Under the pieces are notes generated by a model. The model worked only from the letters and a program-made list of their open reading frames with translations, was not told the DNA's origin and searched no databases. This document shows positions 47,861 through 58,893 of a DNA stretch of 64,000 nucleotides, piece after piece. Every line of letters starts with the position of its first letter. Position 1 is the first letter of the stretch. Source of the DNA: Straminergon stramineum (Eukaryota; Streptophyta; Bryopsida; Hypnales; Calliergonaceae); contig OY987268.1 of NCBI GenBank assembly GCA_963920665.1, positions 2,482,501-2,546,500 of the forward strand. The letters run 5' to 3'. A program made the position numbers and the translations under genes.

Positions 47861-48301
47861 GTGAGTATGTGACAAGTCAGTATTCATTGTGTATTATAAT
47901 GAGATTATTTTGATTGTCTAGACATGTTGTCAATTTATAGCAAATTTCTATATTGGATATTTTATTCATTGGAAAAAATTGGCAATGTGATCAAGAATAG
48001 TAACTAATAGTTTCAAATAGAAAGTGATAATATATAGTCACAGTCATCTACTTAAACAACATTTGAGCTTACCAACATATTACATTTTATGGGAGACTTT
48101 ATAGTGTGCTCTTTCAGTTTCTACTTTTATAATATTAAATGAAGTGTTAAATATTAGATAAACATTTTGTTTTAATATTTGACCAATTGAAGGTCAATAA
48201 TGAATAAACCAATACTCTTAACATTTGAGAGGAGTTTGAATAGGGAGTCTTCCCCCCTAATATTTCATTATTAATGTTGTATATTGCATGTGCACATGCA
48301 G

Positions 48302-49857
48302 AAGAAGAAGAAATCTCTTATAACTTCAAGAATTTGACTCACATGATATTCTTGAAGATATATGGTTCTCATTTGAAGAATTTGCCAGAAGGAGTAGAAA
48401 ATATGAAGTCATTGAAGTCATTAAACCTCCATTGTTCTAGGATAGGATGCCTTCCCCAAAAAATATTCAGTTCATCTTTGATATCACTTGATTTGAGTGG
48501 ATGTTCCACCCTATCAACAATGCCAGATGCATTGGGGAACTTGTCTTCCTTGACATCACTTGATTTGAAGGGATGTTCCACCCTATCAACATTGCCCAAT
48601 GAAGTGGGGAACTTGTCTTGTTTGACATCACTCAATTTGCGGTGGTGTTCCTTCTTAACATTGCCCAATGAAGTGGGGAACTTGTCTTGTTTGACATCGC
48701 TTGATTTGAGTGAGTGTTATGAGGTATCGGAATTGCCGAATGCATTGGGAAACTTGTCTTCTTTGACATCACTCAATTTGAGTAGATGTTCTGAGCTATT
48801 AACATTGCCTGATACATTGGGGAACTTGTCTTCTTTGATATCACTTGATTTGAGAGGATGTTCTAAGCTATCAACATTGCCAGATGCATTGGGGAACTTG
48901 CCTTCTTTGACATCAATTGATTTGAGTAGATGTTCCAAACTATCGACATTGCCGGATGCATTGGGGAACTTGTCTTCTTTGACATCACTTGATTTGAAAG
49001 GATGTTCCAAACTATCGAGATTGCCGGATGCATTGGAGAACTTGTCTTCTTTGACATCAATTGACTTGGGGGAGTGTTCCACCCTATTGAAATTGCCAGA
49101 TGGATTGGGGAACTTGTCTTCTTTGACATCAATCAATTTGAGAGGATGTTCCACCTTATCGACATTGCCAGATGCATTGGGGAACTTGTCTTCTTTGACA
49201 TCACTTGATTTGAGGGGATGTTCCAACCTATCGACATTGCCAGATGGATTGGGGAGCTTGTCTTCTTTGACATTACTTGATTTGAGGGGATGTTCCAAGC
49301 TATCGACATTGCCAGATGGATTGGGGAGCTTGTCTTCTTTGACATCACTTGCTTTGAATGAATGTTCCAACCTATCGACATTGCCAAATGCATTGGGGAA
49401 CTTGTCTTCTTTGACATCACTTGATTTGAGTGAATGTTCCAACCTATTGACATTGCCAGATGCATTGGGGAACTTGTCTTCTTTGACATCACTTGGATTG
49501 AGTGGATGTTCCAACCTATCGACATTGCCAGATGCATTGGGGAACTTGTCTTCTTTGACATCACTTGATTTGAGTGAATGTTCCAACCTATCGACATTGC
49601 CAGATGCATTGGGGAACTTGTCTTCTTTGACATCACTTGATTTGAGGGGATGTTCCAACCTATCGACATTGCCAGATGGATTGGGGAGCTTGTCTTCTTT
49701 GACATCACTTGCTTTGAATGAATGTTCCAACCTATCGACATTGCCAGATGCATTGGGGAACTTGTCTTCTTTGACATCACTTGATTTGAGTGAATGTTCC
49801 AACCTATCGACATTGCCAGATGCATTGGGGAACTTGTCTTCTTTGATGTTGCTTTGA
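48302..49857 (+). CDS. Exon 4: leucine-rich-repeat domain up to the first in-frame stop
   Basis: The exon begins after the acceptor GCAG at 48298-48301 (intron 3 is 47861-48301) and continues the frame from exon 3. After EEEEISYNFKNLTHM it runs into LRRs of 24 residues each, consensus LPDALGNLSSLTSLDLSECS plus NLST. The first two or three units are diverged (LPEGVENMKSL, LPQKIFSSS); later ones are almost identical. About 21 units lie before the TGA at 49855-49857. Spliced with exons 1-3 the product is 1486 aa. LRRs in NLRs sense ligands or hold the receptor off. The TGA stands where sister units have CGA (Arg), and the same frame continues through 11 more units to 50691, so the ancestral protein was about 280 residues longer. 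The truncated form could still be functional. Confidence 0.85.
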
Positions 49858-50690
49858 TTGAGTTGGTGTTCCAACCTATTGACATTGCCAGATGCATTGG
49901 GGAACTTGTCTTCTTTGACATCACTTGGATTGAGTGGATGTTCCAACCTATTGACAGTGCCAGATGCATTGGGGAACTTGTCTTCTTTGACATCACTTGA
50001 TTTGAGTGAATGTTCCAACCTATCGACATTGCCAGATGCATTGGGGAACTTGTCTTCTTTGATGTCGCTTCGATTGAGTTGGTGTTCCAACCTATTGACA
50101 GTGCCAGATGCATTGGGGAACTTGTCTTCTTTGACATCACTTGATTTGAGTGAATGTTCCAACCTATCGACATTGCCAGATGCATTGGGGAACTTGTCTT
50201 CTTTGATGTCGCTTCGATTGAGTTGGTGTTCCAACCTATTGACAGTGCCAGATGCATTGGGGAACTTGTCTTCTTTGACATCACTTGGATTGAGTGGATG
50301 TTCCAAGCTATCCACATTATCGAATGCATTGGGGAACTTGTCTTCTTTGACATCACTTCATTTGAGCGAATGTTTCAACCTATGGACAGTGCCAGATGCA
50401 TTGGAGAACTTGTCTTCTTTGAGATTACTTGATTTGAGTGGATGTTCCAACCTATCGACATTGCCGGATGCATTGGGAAACCTATCTTCTTTGACATCAC
50501 TTGGATTGAGTGGATGTTCCAACCTATCAACATTGCCGGATGCATTGAAGAACTTGTCTTCTTTGTCATCACTTAATTTGAGTGGATGTTCCCCCCTATT
50601 GATATTGCCAGATGAATTGAGGAACTTGTCTTCTTTGACATCACTTGATTTGAGTGAATGTTCAAAGCCTCGACATTCCCGAATGCATTG
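48480..50690 (+). repeat. 72-bp tandem array encoding 24-residue LRRs, with higher-order repeats
   Basis: About 30 head-to-tail units of 72 bp. Many neighbours differ by only a few bases. Higher-order copies are visible: a block starting near 49297 (ggggatgttccaagctatcg... with the rare gattggggagcttg variant) recurs at 49657, exactly 360 bp or five units later. The gatgt[tc]gctt variant occurs at 49845, 50061 and 50205, spacings of three and two units. This pattern implies recent unequal exchange or slippage in the middle of the array. Because 72 is divisible by three, both strands stay open for long stretches. Confidence 0.9.
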
Positions 50691-50691
50691 A
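49858..50691 (+). pseudogene. LRR array beyond the premature stop (lost C-terminal part of the receptor)
   Basis: Directly after the TGA the same frame continues with 11 further LRRs. They alternate LPDALGNLSSLMSLRLSWCSNLLT-type and VPDALGNLSSLTSLDLSECSNLST-type units, a two-unit higher-order repeat. The frame ends at 50689-50691, where a one-base deletion near 50668 (tgttcaaagcctcgac against tgttccaagctatcgac) turns a normal unit into CSKPRHSRMH and a stop. Nothing suggests an intron that would skip the TGA. The segment is therefore untranslated unless there is readthrough, exon skipping, or a sense codon at the site in other individuals. Confidence 0.75.
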
Positions 50692-51210
50692 GGAACTTGT
50701 CTTCTTTGATATCACTTAATTTGAGTGAGTGGTCCAAGCTATCAACATTGCTTAATGCATATATGACTTTTTTTCTTTGACATCTTTTACTTTGAGTTGG
50801 TATTCCAACCTATTGACGTTACCCAAAGCATTGTGAACTTGGCCTCATTCACATCACTTGGTTTGATTGCCTGTTCCAACCCATCAACATTGTTGAGTGC
50901 ATTGGAGAACTTGTCTTCTTTGAGGTCACTTGATTTGAGTGCATGTTCCTACCTATTGACATTACCCAATGCAATGGAAAACTTTTCTTTTGAGACAATA
51001 GTCCATTTAATGTTGGTACTCCAACCTATTGACAAGGGGAATTTGTATTCTTTGAGATCACTTAATTTTAGTGGATTTTTCAGCATATCAACAATGTTGA
51101 ATGTAGTGGGAACTTGACTTTTTGACATCTCTTGATTTTAGGGTTTAGGATTACATTTTATCGACATTGCTTAATGCATTGGAAACTTGTTTTCCTTGAG
51201 ATTCTTTGAA
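50692..51210 (+). pseudogene. Decayed LRR units downstream of the frameshift
   Basis: The 72-bp unit is still recognisable at DNA level (aacttgtcttctttga, cttgatttgagtg, tgttcc..cctattgacatt) for about seven more units, but spacing and frame are lost and stops are frequent. The units are far more diverged than those at 49000-50600. They look like the old 3' end of the array, outside recent homogenisation. Confidence 0.65.
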
Positions 51211-51528
51211 TAGGTTGGATAGAATCTTGACAGAAACAACTTATTTAGGAAACATTTTCAATAGTTGTGGGAAAAATATATTGTGTCATATTTGACAATA
51301 TGACTAAGTCTACATAAGACTTTGTTGATGTAAGTGTATTCCAACAATGACAATAGTGTTTTAGGACTAAGTCTTGAATTTTCCTATCATTGACCTTATT
51401 ACAAACTTTATTATATACTTATATCTTCAATTTTAATTTGAGAAAGTAGAAGGAGCGTTTTTATCTATACCATAAATGTTGTTATATTTTGACATTTTTA
51501 TATTGTCACCAATCTTGAAGTTCATACT

Positions 51529-51820
51529 CATTAGGGGAGATTTAGAGGCAAGGGAATGAAGGGAGTGCTGTTTTAGTCTTTAAGGGTTATTCCCCTACCT
51601 GTTCCTTGTGTTGTTCGGGGATGATTGGTTGTTGTTAGTAAAGTAAATACCAAAAATAAAAAAATAATTAGTTCTGAAATTCAGAAAGAAGTTGAAAAAA
51701 AATCATTTTTTTGACGTGACAAGGTCTTGGCCATGTCAAACTACAGTAGTGGCGCAGTTCTTGCGGTCCCCACAGCTTGGGAACTTGTAGGCATGTAAAG
51801 CCTTCAAATCTCCCCTAATG
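51529..51820. mobile_element. Short MITE with perfect 15-bp ends
   Basis: 292 bp between CATTAGGGGAGATTT and AAATCTCCCCTAATG. The target duplication is ambiguous. It lies 3' of the decayed LRR units. Confidence 0.7.
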
Positions 51821-52982
51821 CATTTTGCTTAAAGAAATCATAGAACAATATTTCACAATGATCTATACTCTATTTTTTAATTTATTGAGCATTTATATTT
51901 TCTATTCTATATTTGAAGAAGTGATAGAATTCTAAACCAAATGATGGAAACTCTACATTTTTATTTTTGATGGTATCTCCATTCTCAAAAATAGTCTAGA
52001 AATTGTTGTTTGTTTCAATCATTTTTTAATTTAGTATAGGTTCAATTACAACATGCAATTTTTATAGAAAAAACTATTGGAATATTGGTTAAGAAATTAA
52101 TTTAAAAAAAAATGGATGCGATAGTTGATTGTATTGTAAATAAAAATATGTAGATATATACTTTTCACATATAAAACAATATGTTAATTTTTAAATCTAA
52201 AATTTTATGAATGAGAAGATCCAAAATGTAGTTGGACACTTGCATTTTACATTTTGATTTAAGAAATAAACAAAATTTTAGGCCATAAATCGTGATAATC
52301 ATCAACGATAATTGATCCATTTCTATTCTAAGTTTGTTTGAATGGTTCATTTTAAAATTTAAAATTTTCTCATTGAAACCTTTCATAAGTTTAAAAATTT
52401 GATAAGTCAAACTTATATGTAGAGCCTTTAATTAAACTTTGTCTAGTCATATTATTTCAATTAATAGTTGTCTAATTTGAAATATTCTAAATTTGCTTTG
52501 AAATCTTGGCACTCGAACAATTTACATTGAATTAAAAATTTTTGTAGTTGGGGGATTTACAGGGTTGCCAGAGTGCAAGCCTATGAGCCAGTGAGCGGGA
52601 AAATCTTAAGAAAGGAAAAAGGGACAAGGGGCCTATGACCGTGGCCACATGAAAGTAAAAAGCACAGAAAATGAAGAGTTCATTTATCCAAATTTTAAGT
52701 GCTTGCACCTTTATCGGACTTTTGTTTTTTCACACAACAAAATGTAGTCAAGATAGATTAAATTATTTCCACAAAAAATGCAATTTAGAATAATGCAAGA
52801 CCAAGACATAGCCATTAAAACACACAAATCCAATCATAATAGAAATCAACACACAATAGCATAACTCATGAGATGTGTCAATCTCGTGAATCTAAGTCTT
52901 TGTAGACTAGGTTGCGGAATCGGAAACCTTGGACGAGTCCAAAGACTCTCTACCCTTAGACACAAACCCATCATTCTATGAA

Positions 52983-53200
52983 CTATAAGACATTTAGAGC
53001 ATAAGTTTCTTCATGGTGTTTTGATTTAAGACACCCAGAATCCACAAAGGTTGTTGCCATCTGGTTGGCATAAACCAGAAGCTCGTAAGTCTTTTCTGGA
53101 CTGAAGTGAAGACTTTGTTTCTTCATCTTTGGATCTGGTGTAGCGTTGACGAAAGTGAGTGTCCCATGCAAAATCACGTCCAAAAATCGGCTGTCCGGAC
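52983..53200 (-). pseudogene. C-terminal exon of an unknown gene, copy 1
   Basis: The minus strand reads FLDVILHGTLTFVNATPDPK, MKKQSLHFSPEKTYELLVYA, NQMATTFVDSGC... and ends TYALNVL before a stop. Copy 2 at 54165-54345 preserves TLTFV, KKQSL, SP.KTYEL, YANQMAT.F.D.GC.K and DTYALNVL-stop, which argues that both were coding. The family is not recognised. Upstream on this strand it runs into the GC-rich cggacgg repeat. Confidence 0.4.
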
Positions 53201-54164
53201 GCACAGACTCCACGGATGCTGCATCTCCGGTGGGTAAAAAATACTATCTACAAATTTACCAAGGGTAAATGCGGTCGGGCGGACGGGCGGACGGCTAGTG
53301 GCTAGTGGTAGATGCGTAGAGGCCTAGAAGGAGACATGTAGCAAACCTAAAGGCCTAAACTGACTGCAGGTTGGGGCGAGGGCTTAGAATCCCCCAAAGG
53401 CTTAATAAGTGTGCAACGAATCCAACCTTTAACATCCAAAAAGAAGTCATGATGACCTTCGGGTCTTCAAGGCATCTTCGAGCAATACTTGGAAGGTATT
53501 GGTTTTCTATGGAGGTCTTGAGTTCAATCCCCAATGAGATCATTTGGGGTTGGTTCTGGTAGCCAACCTTAATAAGAAAAAAAAATAGGAAAACATCAAG
53601 TCTATTCCCTGTTGTATGTGGGAAGGAAAGTGATTTGATTCTAAAGGTTTAGGAGATGGACCTAGAGGATTTGGAGGGTTAGTATTGAATTTAAGACAGA
53701 GATGATCGTTGAGCACCAAGGTCACAAGGCAGGGTTGCTAGCATATGAGCTTGTGAGTAGGAAATTTTTTTGCGAGAAAAAATGGCTGAGGGACCTATGA
53801 CCGTGGACATAAGAAAGTAAAAAGAGCATAGAATGTAGAGTTTATTTCTCAAAATTCAAAGCGCTTACCCCTTTTTTTGATTGAAGGATTTTCCACAACA
53901 AAATGTATTCTACATAGATGAAATTCTTATAGTAGAAAATAAGAATTAGAAGAACGCATGTCCAAGATATAGCCATAAAACACACAAATCCAATCATAAT
54001 AGAAAACAATACACAATAGCACGACTCATGAGATATGTCAATTTCATGAGTCTAAGTCGTAGTGCTGTCGGTTGTAGATTCGGAAGACTTGGACGAATCT
54101 GAAGACTTGGACAAATCTGAAGACTCTCTACCCTCAGATGCAAACCCATCTATGAACTATAAGA

Positions 54165-54345
54165 CATTTAGAGCGTATGTGTCTTTACGGCGTTTTGGTT
54201 TGGAGCAACCAAAATCCAGAAAGGCTGTTGCCATCTGGTTGGCATAGATTGGAAGCTCGTATGTCTTCTTTGGACTGTATAGAAGACTTTGTTTCTTCAT
54301 CATTGGATCAGGTGACCAGGATGGACGAAAGTGAGCGTGCCAGGC
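54165..54345 (-). pseudogene. C-terminal exon of the same unknown gene, copy 2
   Basis: Counterpart of 52983-53200: MMKKQSLLYSPKKTYELPIY, ANQMATAFLDFGCSKPKRRK, DTYALNVL and stop. A small length difference near the start (ggtgaccagg) shifts the frame relative to copy 1. Confidence 0.35.
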
Positions 54346-54439
54346 AAAATCGCGTCTAAAAATCAGCCGTTCGGCCGTCTGGCCGTCCGAACACTGCAGA
54401 CATTGCGTCTCGGGTGGGTAAAAAACACCGTCCGTAAAT

Positions 54440-54840
54440 TTACCCTAGGAAAATGCGGTCGGGTGGATGGGCGGTCAGGCGGACGGCAAATGGGCGGTCG
54501 GGCGGATGGGTAATCAGTTGGGGGACGCTCTCTATGTAGTCGCAACAATTTTCACTTGCAATTTCTGAATTCGTTTTTTGGAATTTGGGGGTGCGTAATA
54601 TACTGTTGGAAAGGTCTTGGAAATACCTTTCCAATGGTATCTCACACGCCCCCAAACACCAAAATCTCCAATCGGAAATGCCAAAAGAAGTATGATGCTT
54701 CAAAAAATGAGTGTCCACCTTGGTGTTTGCCCATCTGCCCTCCCGTCCGCCATGAGCCTTTTCCGTCCGCTTAGTCTGTCCGCCATTGCCAATCGCCCTG
54801 ACCTTCCAAGCCAATGTAGCGCCGTCTGCCTCCTTATCTA
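54440..54840. repeat. GC-rich cggacgggcgg repeat with a terminal hairpin, copy 1
   Basis: A run of gtccgcccgtccgcc-type words, then a hairpin at about 54586-54655 (gggggtgcgtaatatactgttggaaag / ctttccaatggtatctcacacgccccc). It is followed by aacaccaaaatctccaatcgg and more GC-rich words. The same module occurs twice at 61640-62160. Open frames here are rich in P, R and G and follow from the repeat. Confidence 0.7.
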
Positions 54841-55012
54841 ACCTACTTGACCTTTGTCCGCCGACAGTTCTATTATATTTAATTCTGAAAAGTGCAGAAT
54901 TGTAGCTTCATTCCCCCCAAAAAACTCTTTACTGTGACAAGTATCCAATGCAATATTAATGTAAGAAAAGGATAATTCCAGGTTTTCCACCCCACATTTA
55001 AACATGCTTTCC

Positions 55013-55033
55013 AAACCCTAAACCCTAAACCCT
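55013..55033 (+). repeat. Three-copy plant telomere-type repeat
   Basis: AAACCCTAAACCCTAAACCC and one more T. A short interstitial run, too short to mark a former chromosome end; such telo-box clusters also occur near plant promoters, but no gene starts nearby. Confidence 0.6.
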
Positions 55034-56612
55034 CAATCTTAGTACATTATTTATATTTTTGGTATTACAAAGGAAATGGTGTTGGCACCTCTTTTTGAAT
55101 ACATTTGATGTTTATAAGAGAGTTAACCTTTTCTAAATATTTGTTACTGTTTAATGTCCAATATTTTCTTATATGGGTATTTTATAGTTATCTTCTATAG
55201 TGGGTTGTGTTTTATACACTTACTAGGGGATTTATTGATAAGCCCCTCCCATCCCTCCCATAAGTCTTAGTTTCCTTAGGATTATTATTATTATTTTTTT
55301 AATTAGCCATTGGGTGTTTTTTATACTTTGACACCATTATATGCAATATGGAACTTTTTCTTTTGGTGGGTCTATATTCTTAATTAATTTTTTCTAGCCA
55401 TGGACAATTGATTGAAATCACCTAGCTGTTTCTCGATCATACGACAATTTTTTACACTTGGTTGTAGGTCAAGAAATTATTAGAAGTTTCCATGCTTAGA
55501 TGGAATTTGACACTTGTCAATTTGACTTGACTAGTGTCTTTTGCTTCATTGGTTGTCATTATAGGTTTGCCTGGCACATCATAGGGGATACTTTGCTAGT
55601 ACTGTGATGGATGGCTAAAAGTGGTCCTTAATAAATCCTTGGATTATGGAGAGTTGATTTTTCCTAATTTAAGGGTTCCTTCTAGTACAAGTTTGTTTGA
55701 CCTGGCTAATTTTTTATCCCTGGACACCAGGTCATTAATTCTTGGGGCCTATGGGTGGTTGGGATCCAAGGCATGTTTTCTTGGAGACCACAACATGGAC
55801 TTGACTTAACCTTAATTGAACACAGCTATGGCCAACATATAAGGGATTGAAACTACCCTTGAACCTTCACAATTTCATATTGTTGGCTTTTACAAGGTAT
55901 TGGAAGTGACTTCGGTTGGTGGGAGTGAGGACCAGGATGGCATCTACACAGGTCATCTATGGTGCACAATGTGTTAGGCTATGATTTGTATTTTGTTCAT
56001 TTTCTTATATGTAGTTTTGAGCTTTACTTGTTGATTTTTCTTTTGTGACTGCTATAACACATAGTTGTGGGCTGAAGACACCTTGTCTACGACTTACTAA
56101 CATTCCGATGTTTGGTTTGTCATGGGGATAGGTGAGGTCCACAACTTCTTTGGTTAAATCTTTATGGCGGCTCTTTCCATAAGACCTTGGCAACAAATTC
56201 TTTTGGGGGGTTCTAAATCACTTTGATATTACTTGATTTAGTTTCTAGCTTGAGTGGTCTCTAGTGATTTGATATTTTCTACCTATTGGTATTATACCAT
56301 AAAAAGATCTTGTCATGATCTTTATTTGGTTTTATGTACTTTAAACTTCTTTTCATAAGTTTATTGAGAAGATGTGGGGTTGATTTGATAGACATGATAG
56401 TTGGATGGCTAAATATGAATATTCTCTTTTGGCTTGGTACTATTTTTTGTTCTATGAGGTTCTTTTTTGGATTATGATTGGTTTGTTATTTATAGGAAAG
56501 GCCCTATTTAGGAATGTCCCTCCCACCCGCCCGGGTTGCCAAAAAATCTGAATTGTAGAACCCTCAATTGTACATATTAACTTATAATGCTGCATGAGTT
56601 TTCAAAAGTAGT
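55034..56612. other. Intergenic stretch without a recognisable gene
   Basis: Short open frames only (62-63 codons at 55621 and 56005), none resembling a known family. No element ends were seen before the hAT MITE. Confidence 0.4.
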
Positions 56613-56620
56613 GGTGCGAT

Positions 56621-56983
56621 CATGGTTGTTCGGCCGAACAACTTGACAACATGACAAATACGATGTCCAACACGTCTAGTAGACCCCCTTGTCCGTCTAT
56701 TAAAGTCAACTTTAAGGTTGACTTTCAAATAAAACACTTTCTATTTCCAATCTTGACATATTTGAGTTTCATTTTATTGAAGTGTCTCAATTTAATAATC
56801 ACTTATTACATTCTTAATTATGGATCATAAATAAAATGAGATTTCAAATTATCTCTACTGTTAGGATAAGGCTTTATTCGTCAAAATTGTCATGTATACA
56901 CGACACTCGTCTTATACGACACGTGACATCAGACGAACAACTCGACACCCAAACCCCAAAATGTGTTCGACAGAACAACCCTA
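56621..56983. mobile_element. hAT-type MITE with 8-bp target duplication
   Basis: 363 bp flanked by GGTGCGAT on both sides (56613-56620, 56984-56991). The ends are inverted: CATGGTTGTTCGGCCGAACA and, reversed, TAGGGTTGTTCTGTCGAACA. The left end contains a perfect 18-bp palindrome GTTGTTCGGCCGAACAAC (56625-56642). The 8-bp duplication and YA.GGTTG ends fit hAT. Confidence 0.8.
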
Positions 56984-58021
56984 GGTGCGATGTGTAAAAT
57001 ATGTTTTATTTTTTAATATTTGAAGTTTAGGATGCAATTATGACAATGTGATGCATATGTAGATCTTACTATCTTTGTCATTTAGGTTTCAATTGTTCTT
57101 AAGATTTACTTTATTATGGGCTACTACACAAATGTGGATCATTGGATTATAAGCTAGAGTATTTTTTCAATTTTTGTTGTAGAATGCATTGATAGTGCAA
57201 AACACCAACGTAAATATCCTAAAAGAATTTATATTATCACATTATTCTATTACAACATTTATGGGATGATGCTCAAAATGATTTAAGTACTTTAATGTAA
57301 TTTTATGTGATATGATGTGGACTACATTAAAGTAAGCATTTATACAATAAAAATGAAATGGAGGTTTTTATCATACATGCTTATACTTATGTATACTTGT
57401 GTGCACCCTAAATTGTAAACCATCAATAAATTTATCACAATCCTAAAATATTAGAGCTTAGCTAGTGTAAAATGTGATTGACCTTCAAATATGATGAGCT
57501 TTCAAATACAACAATTGAGATAAGTAGATCATACTCCAATGATTACAAGTCCGTTTCATCTCAAGACTTTTTCGCAAATGATTTTATGAGAAGGTTCATA
57601 AATCATAATATCATATCTTGTAGATTATAAATTTACAATATTGATTTAATTGCTTATGTAGTTGTGTAGGCCTAGGATTTTTTAAAATCTTGAACCCCCA
57701 AAGTCCTAAGCCTTTTTTTTCTATCGAATATCATTCGAAATTGCCATTTCTATTGTGAAGAGCAAAAAACTTTATAAATTAACTTTATATCTAACCATAA
57801 GAATTTGTACTAGATTAGTATAAAAATGTATGGGAGTAATGTTATCATCTTGATAACATTAACCCCTAAAGCATGTTTGCATTGCTTATACAGTGGAGAT
57901 ACTCTTGTGCAATCTGAGTACAAAGGCCATTTGGACTTCATAGAAATGATTTCTTCAGCTGAATTTTTTTTGTGAGATTGTCTGGGAATGCCTACAGGTT
58001 CTGTGAATTTCACGGGATTTT

Positions 58022-58393
58022 TTGAAACAAGATCATGCAAGAAAAAAAATATTGTATACAAGGACCTTGGAAGAGCATGGAAGTTCAATGGATACGTTCA
58101 ACTTTCCAGGGCACACTCTGAAGGACGTCTGGCTTACACTGACAAAAGAATTAAAGGACATAGGGAGCCGGTTAGCAGGGAAAAATGTAACCTGCAACAA
58201 AGGTTACCACTCACATGGGATAGCGACCCCCAGGCGAGTTGGCCAATCAGGGTTGTTTGCCTCCCCAAAATTCGGTTGGAATAACGATGTCATGGGACGT
58301 GAGGATGTTTTATCTGAAGGGTGTACGTTGCTAAAATTGAGTCTACAAATTTCCTGCTCCTCTGATTATAGAAGCACTAATGTAGGCTCATAA
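58022..58393 (+). CDS. 123-aa open frame of unknown function inside the compound TTAA element
   Basis: Starts MKQDHARKKILYTRTLEEHG and ends CSSDYRSTNVGS before TAA. The composition is mixed and protein-like (NFPGHTLKDVWLTLTKELKD, KFGWNNDVMGREDVL) and GC content is higher than in the flanks. An overlapping frame at 57988-58284 covers the same DNA. I do not recognise a domain; it may be one exon of a captured host gene or a worn piece of an element-encoded protein. Confidence 0.3.
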   Translation: MKQDHARKKILYTRTLEEHGSSMDTFNFPGHTLKDVWLTLTKELKDIGSRLAGKNVTCNKGYHSHGIATPRRVGQSGLFASPKFGWNNDVMGREDVLSEGCTLLKLSLQISCSSDYRSTNVGS

Positions 58394-58893
58394 ACTAAGC
58401 AACGAAGGGATAATGGACCTTTGTAGGAAATCAGTAGAGCATAGAATTTTTCACGTATTTTGGGTAGAAAGAAGAAAGAGAAATAGTTCATCAACAATTT
58501 AAATCATAATTTTTTGACTTGGAATGAATTAACTATTAATTTTCAAAGTGAAAGGTGCTTAGGTAGCTATTGGTGCTCATAAACTGGACCAATCTTAATC
58601 AAAATCAATATTTGAATGGAGCACTTCAAACTTAGGAAGTTTTGTATAATTTTAGCTCTTAGAGAATGATCCACATCATGCTTTCATTTATTTTAACCGT
58701 ACATGAATGTATAATTTTCTCAAAGGGATTTAAGAACACAATCAAAAAACAAAAAGTGCATTGAATGAACTATGATCTATTTTTGAAACTCTTTGCACTA
58801 TTTATGATAGTTCTACTATGCAATTATAAATGCCCACTCATAATTTGAGCCTCTTACCTTAGTCCTAGTAAGAAGGGAGTTACCACATTGTGA

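Larger units (their letters stand above)
52560..54440. repeat. Direct duplication of a ~1.2 kb segment
   Basis: 52560-53290 and 53730-54470 share order throughout: agggttgc[ct]ag, cctatgaccgtgg, aacacacaaatccaatcataatag, actcatgaga, gactctctaccct, actataagacatttagagc, ttgccatctggttggcata, gggtgggtaaaaaa, aaatgcggtcggg. The stretch between them (53290-53730) is not part of the repeat. Confidence 0.85.

Noticed and set aside
48717..50356. Long minus-strand open frames (532 and 407 codons) opposite the LRR array
   Set aside because: They exist because a 72-bp unit divisible by three repeats without stops on the other strand. The plus frame has the LRR consensus and continues from spliced exons; the antisense peptides are monotonous repeats with no domain.
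48480..50690. CRISPR-like regular array
   Set aside because: The period is 72 bp with no spacer-repeat alternation and the array encodes LRRs in a eukaryotic gene.
54331..54841. Group of frames over the GC-rich repeat at 54.3-54.8 kb
   Set aside because: Four mutually overlapping frames on both strands in repeat and hairpin DNA; composition artefact.
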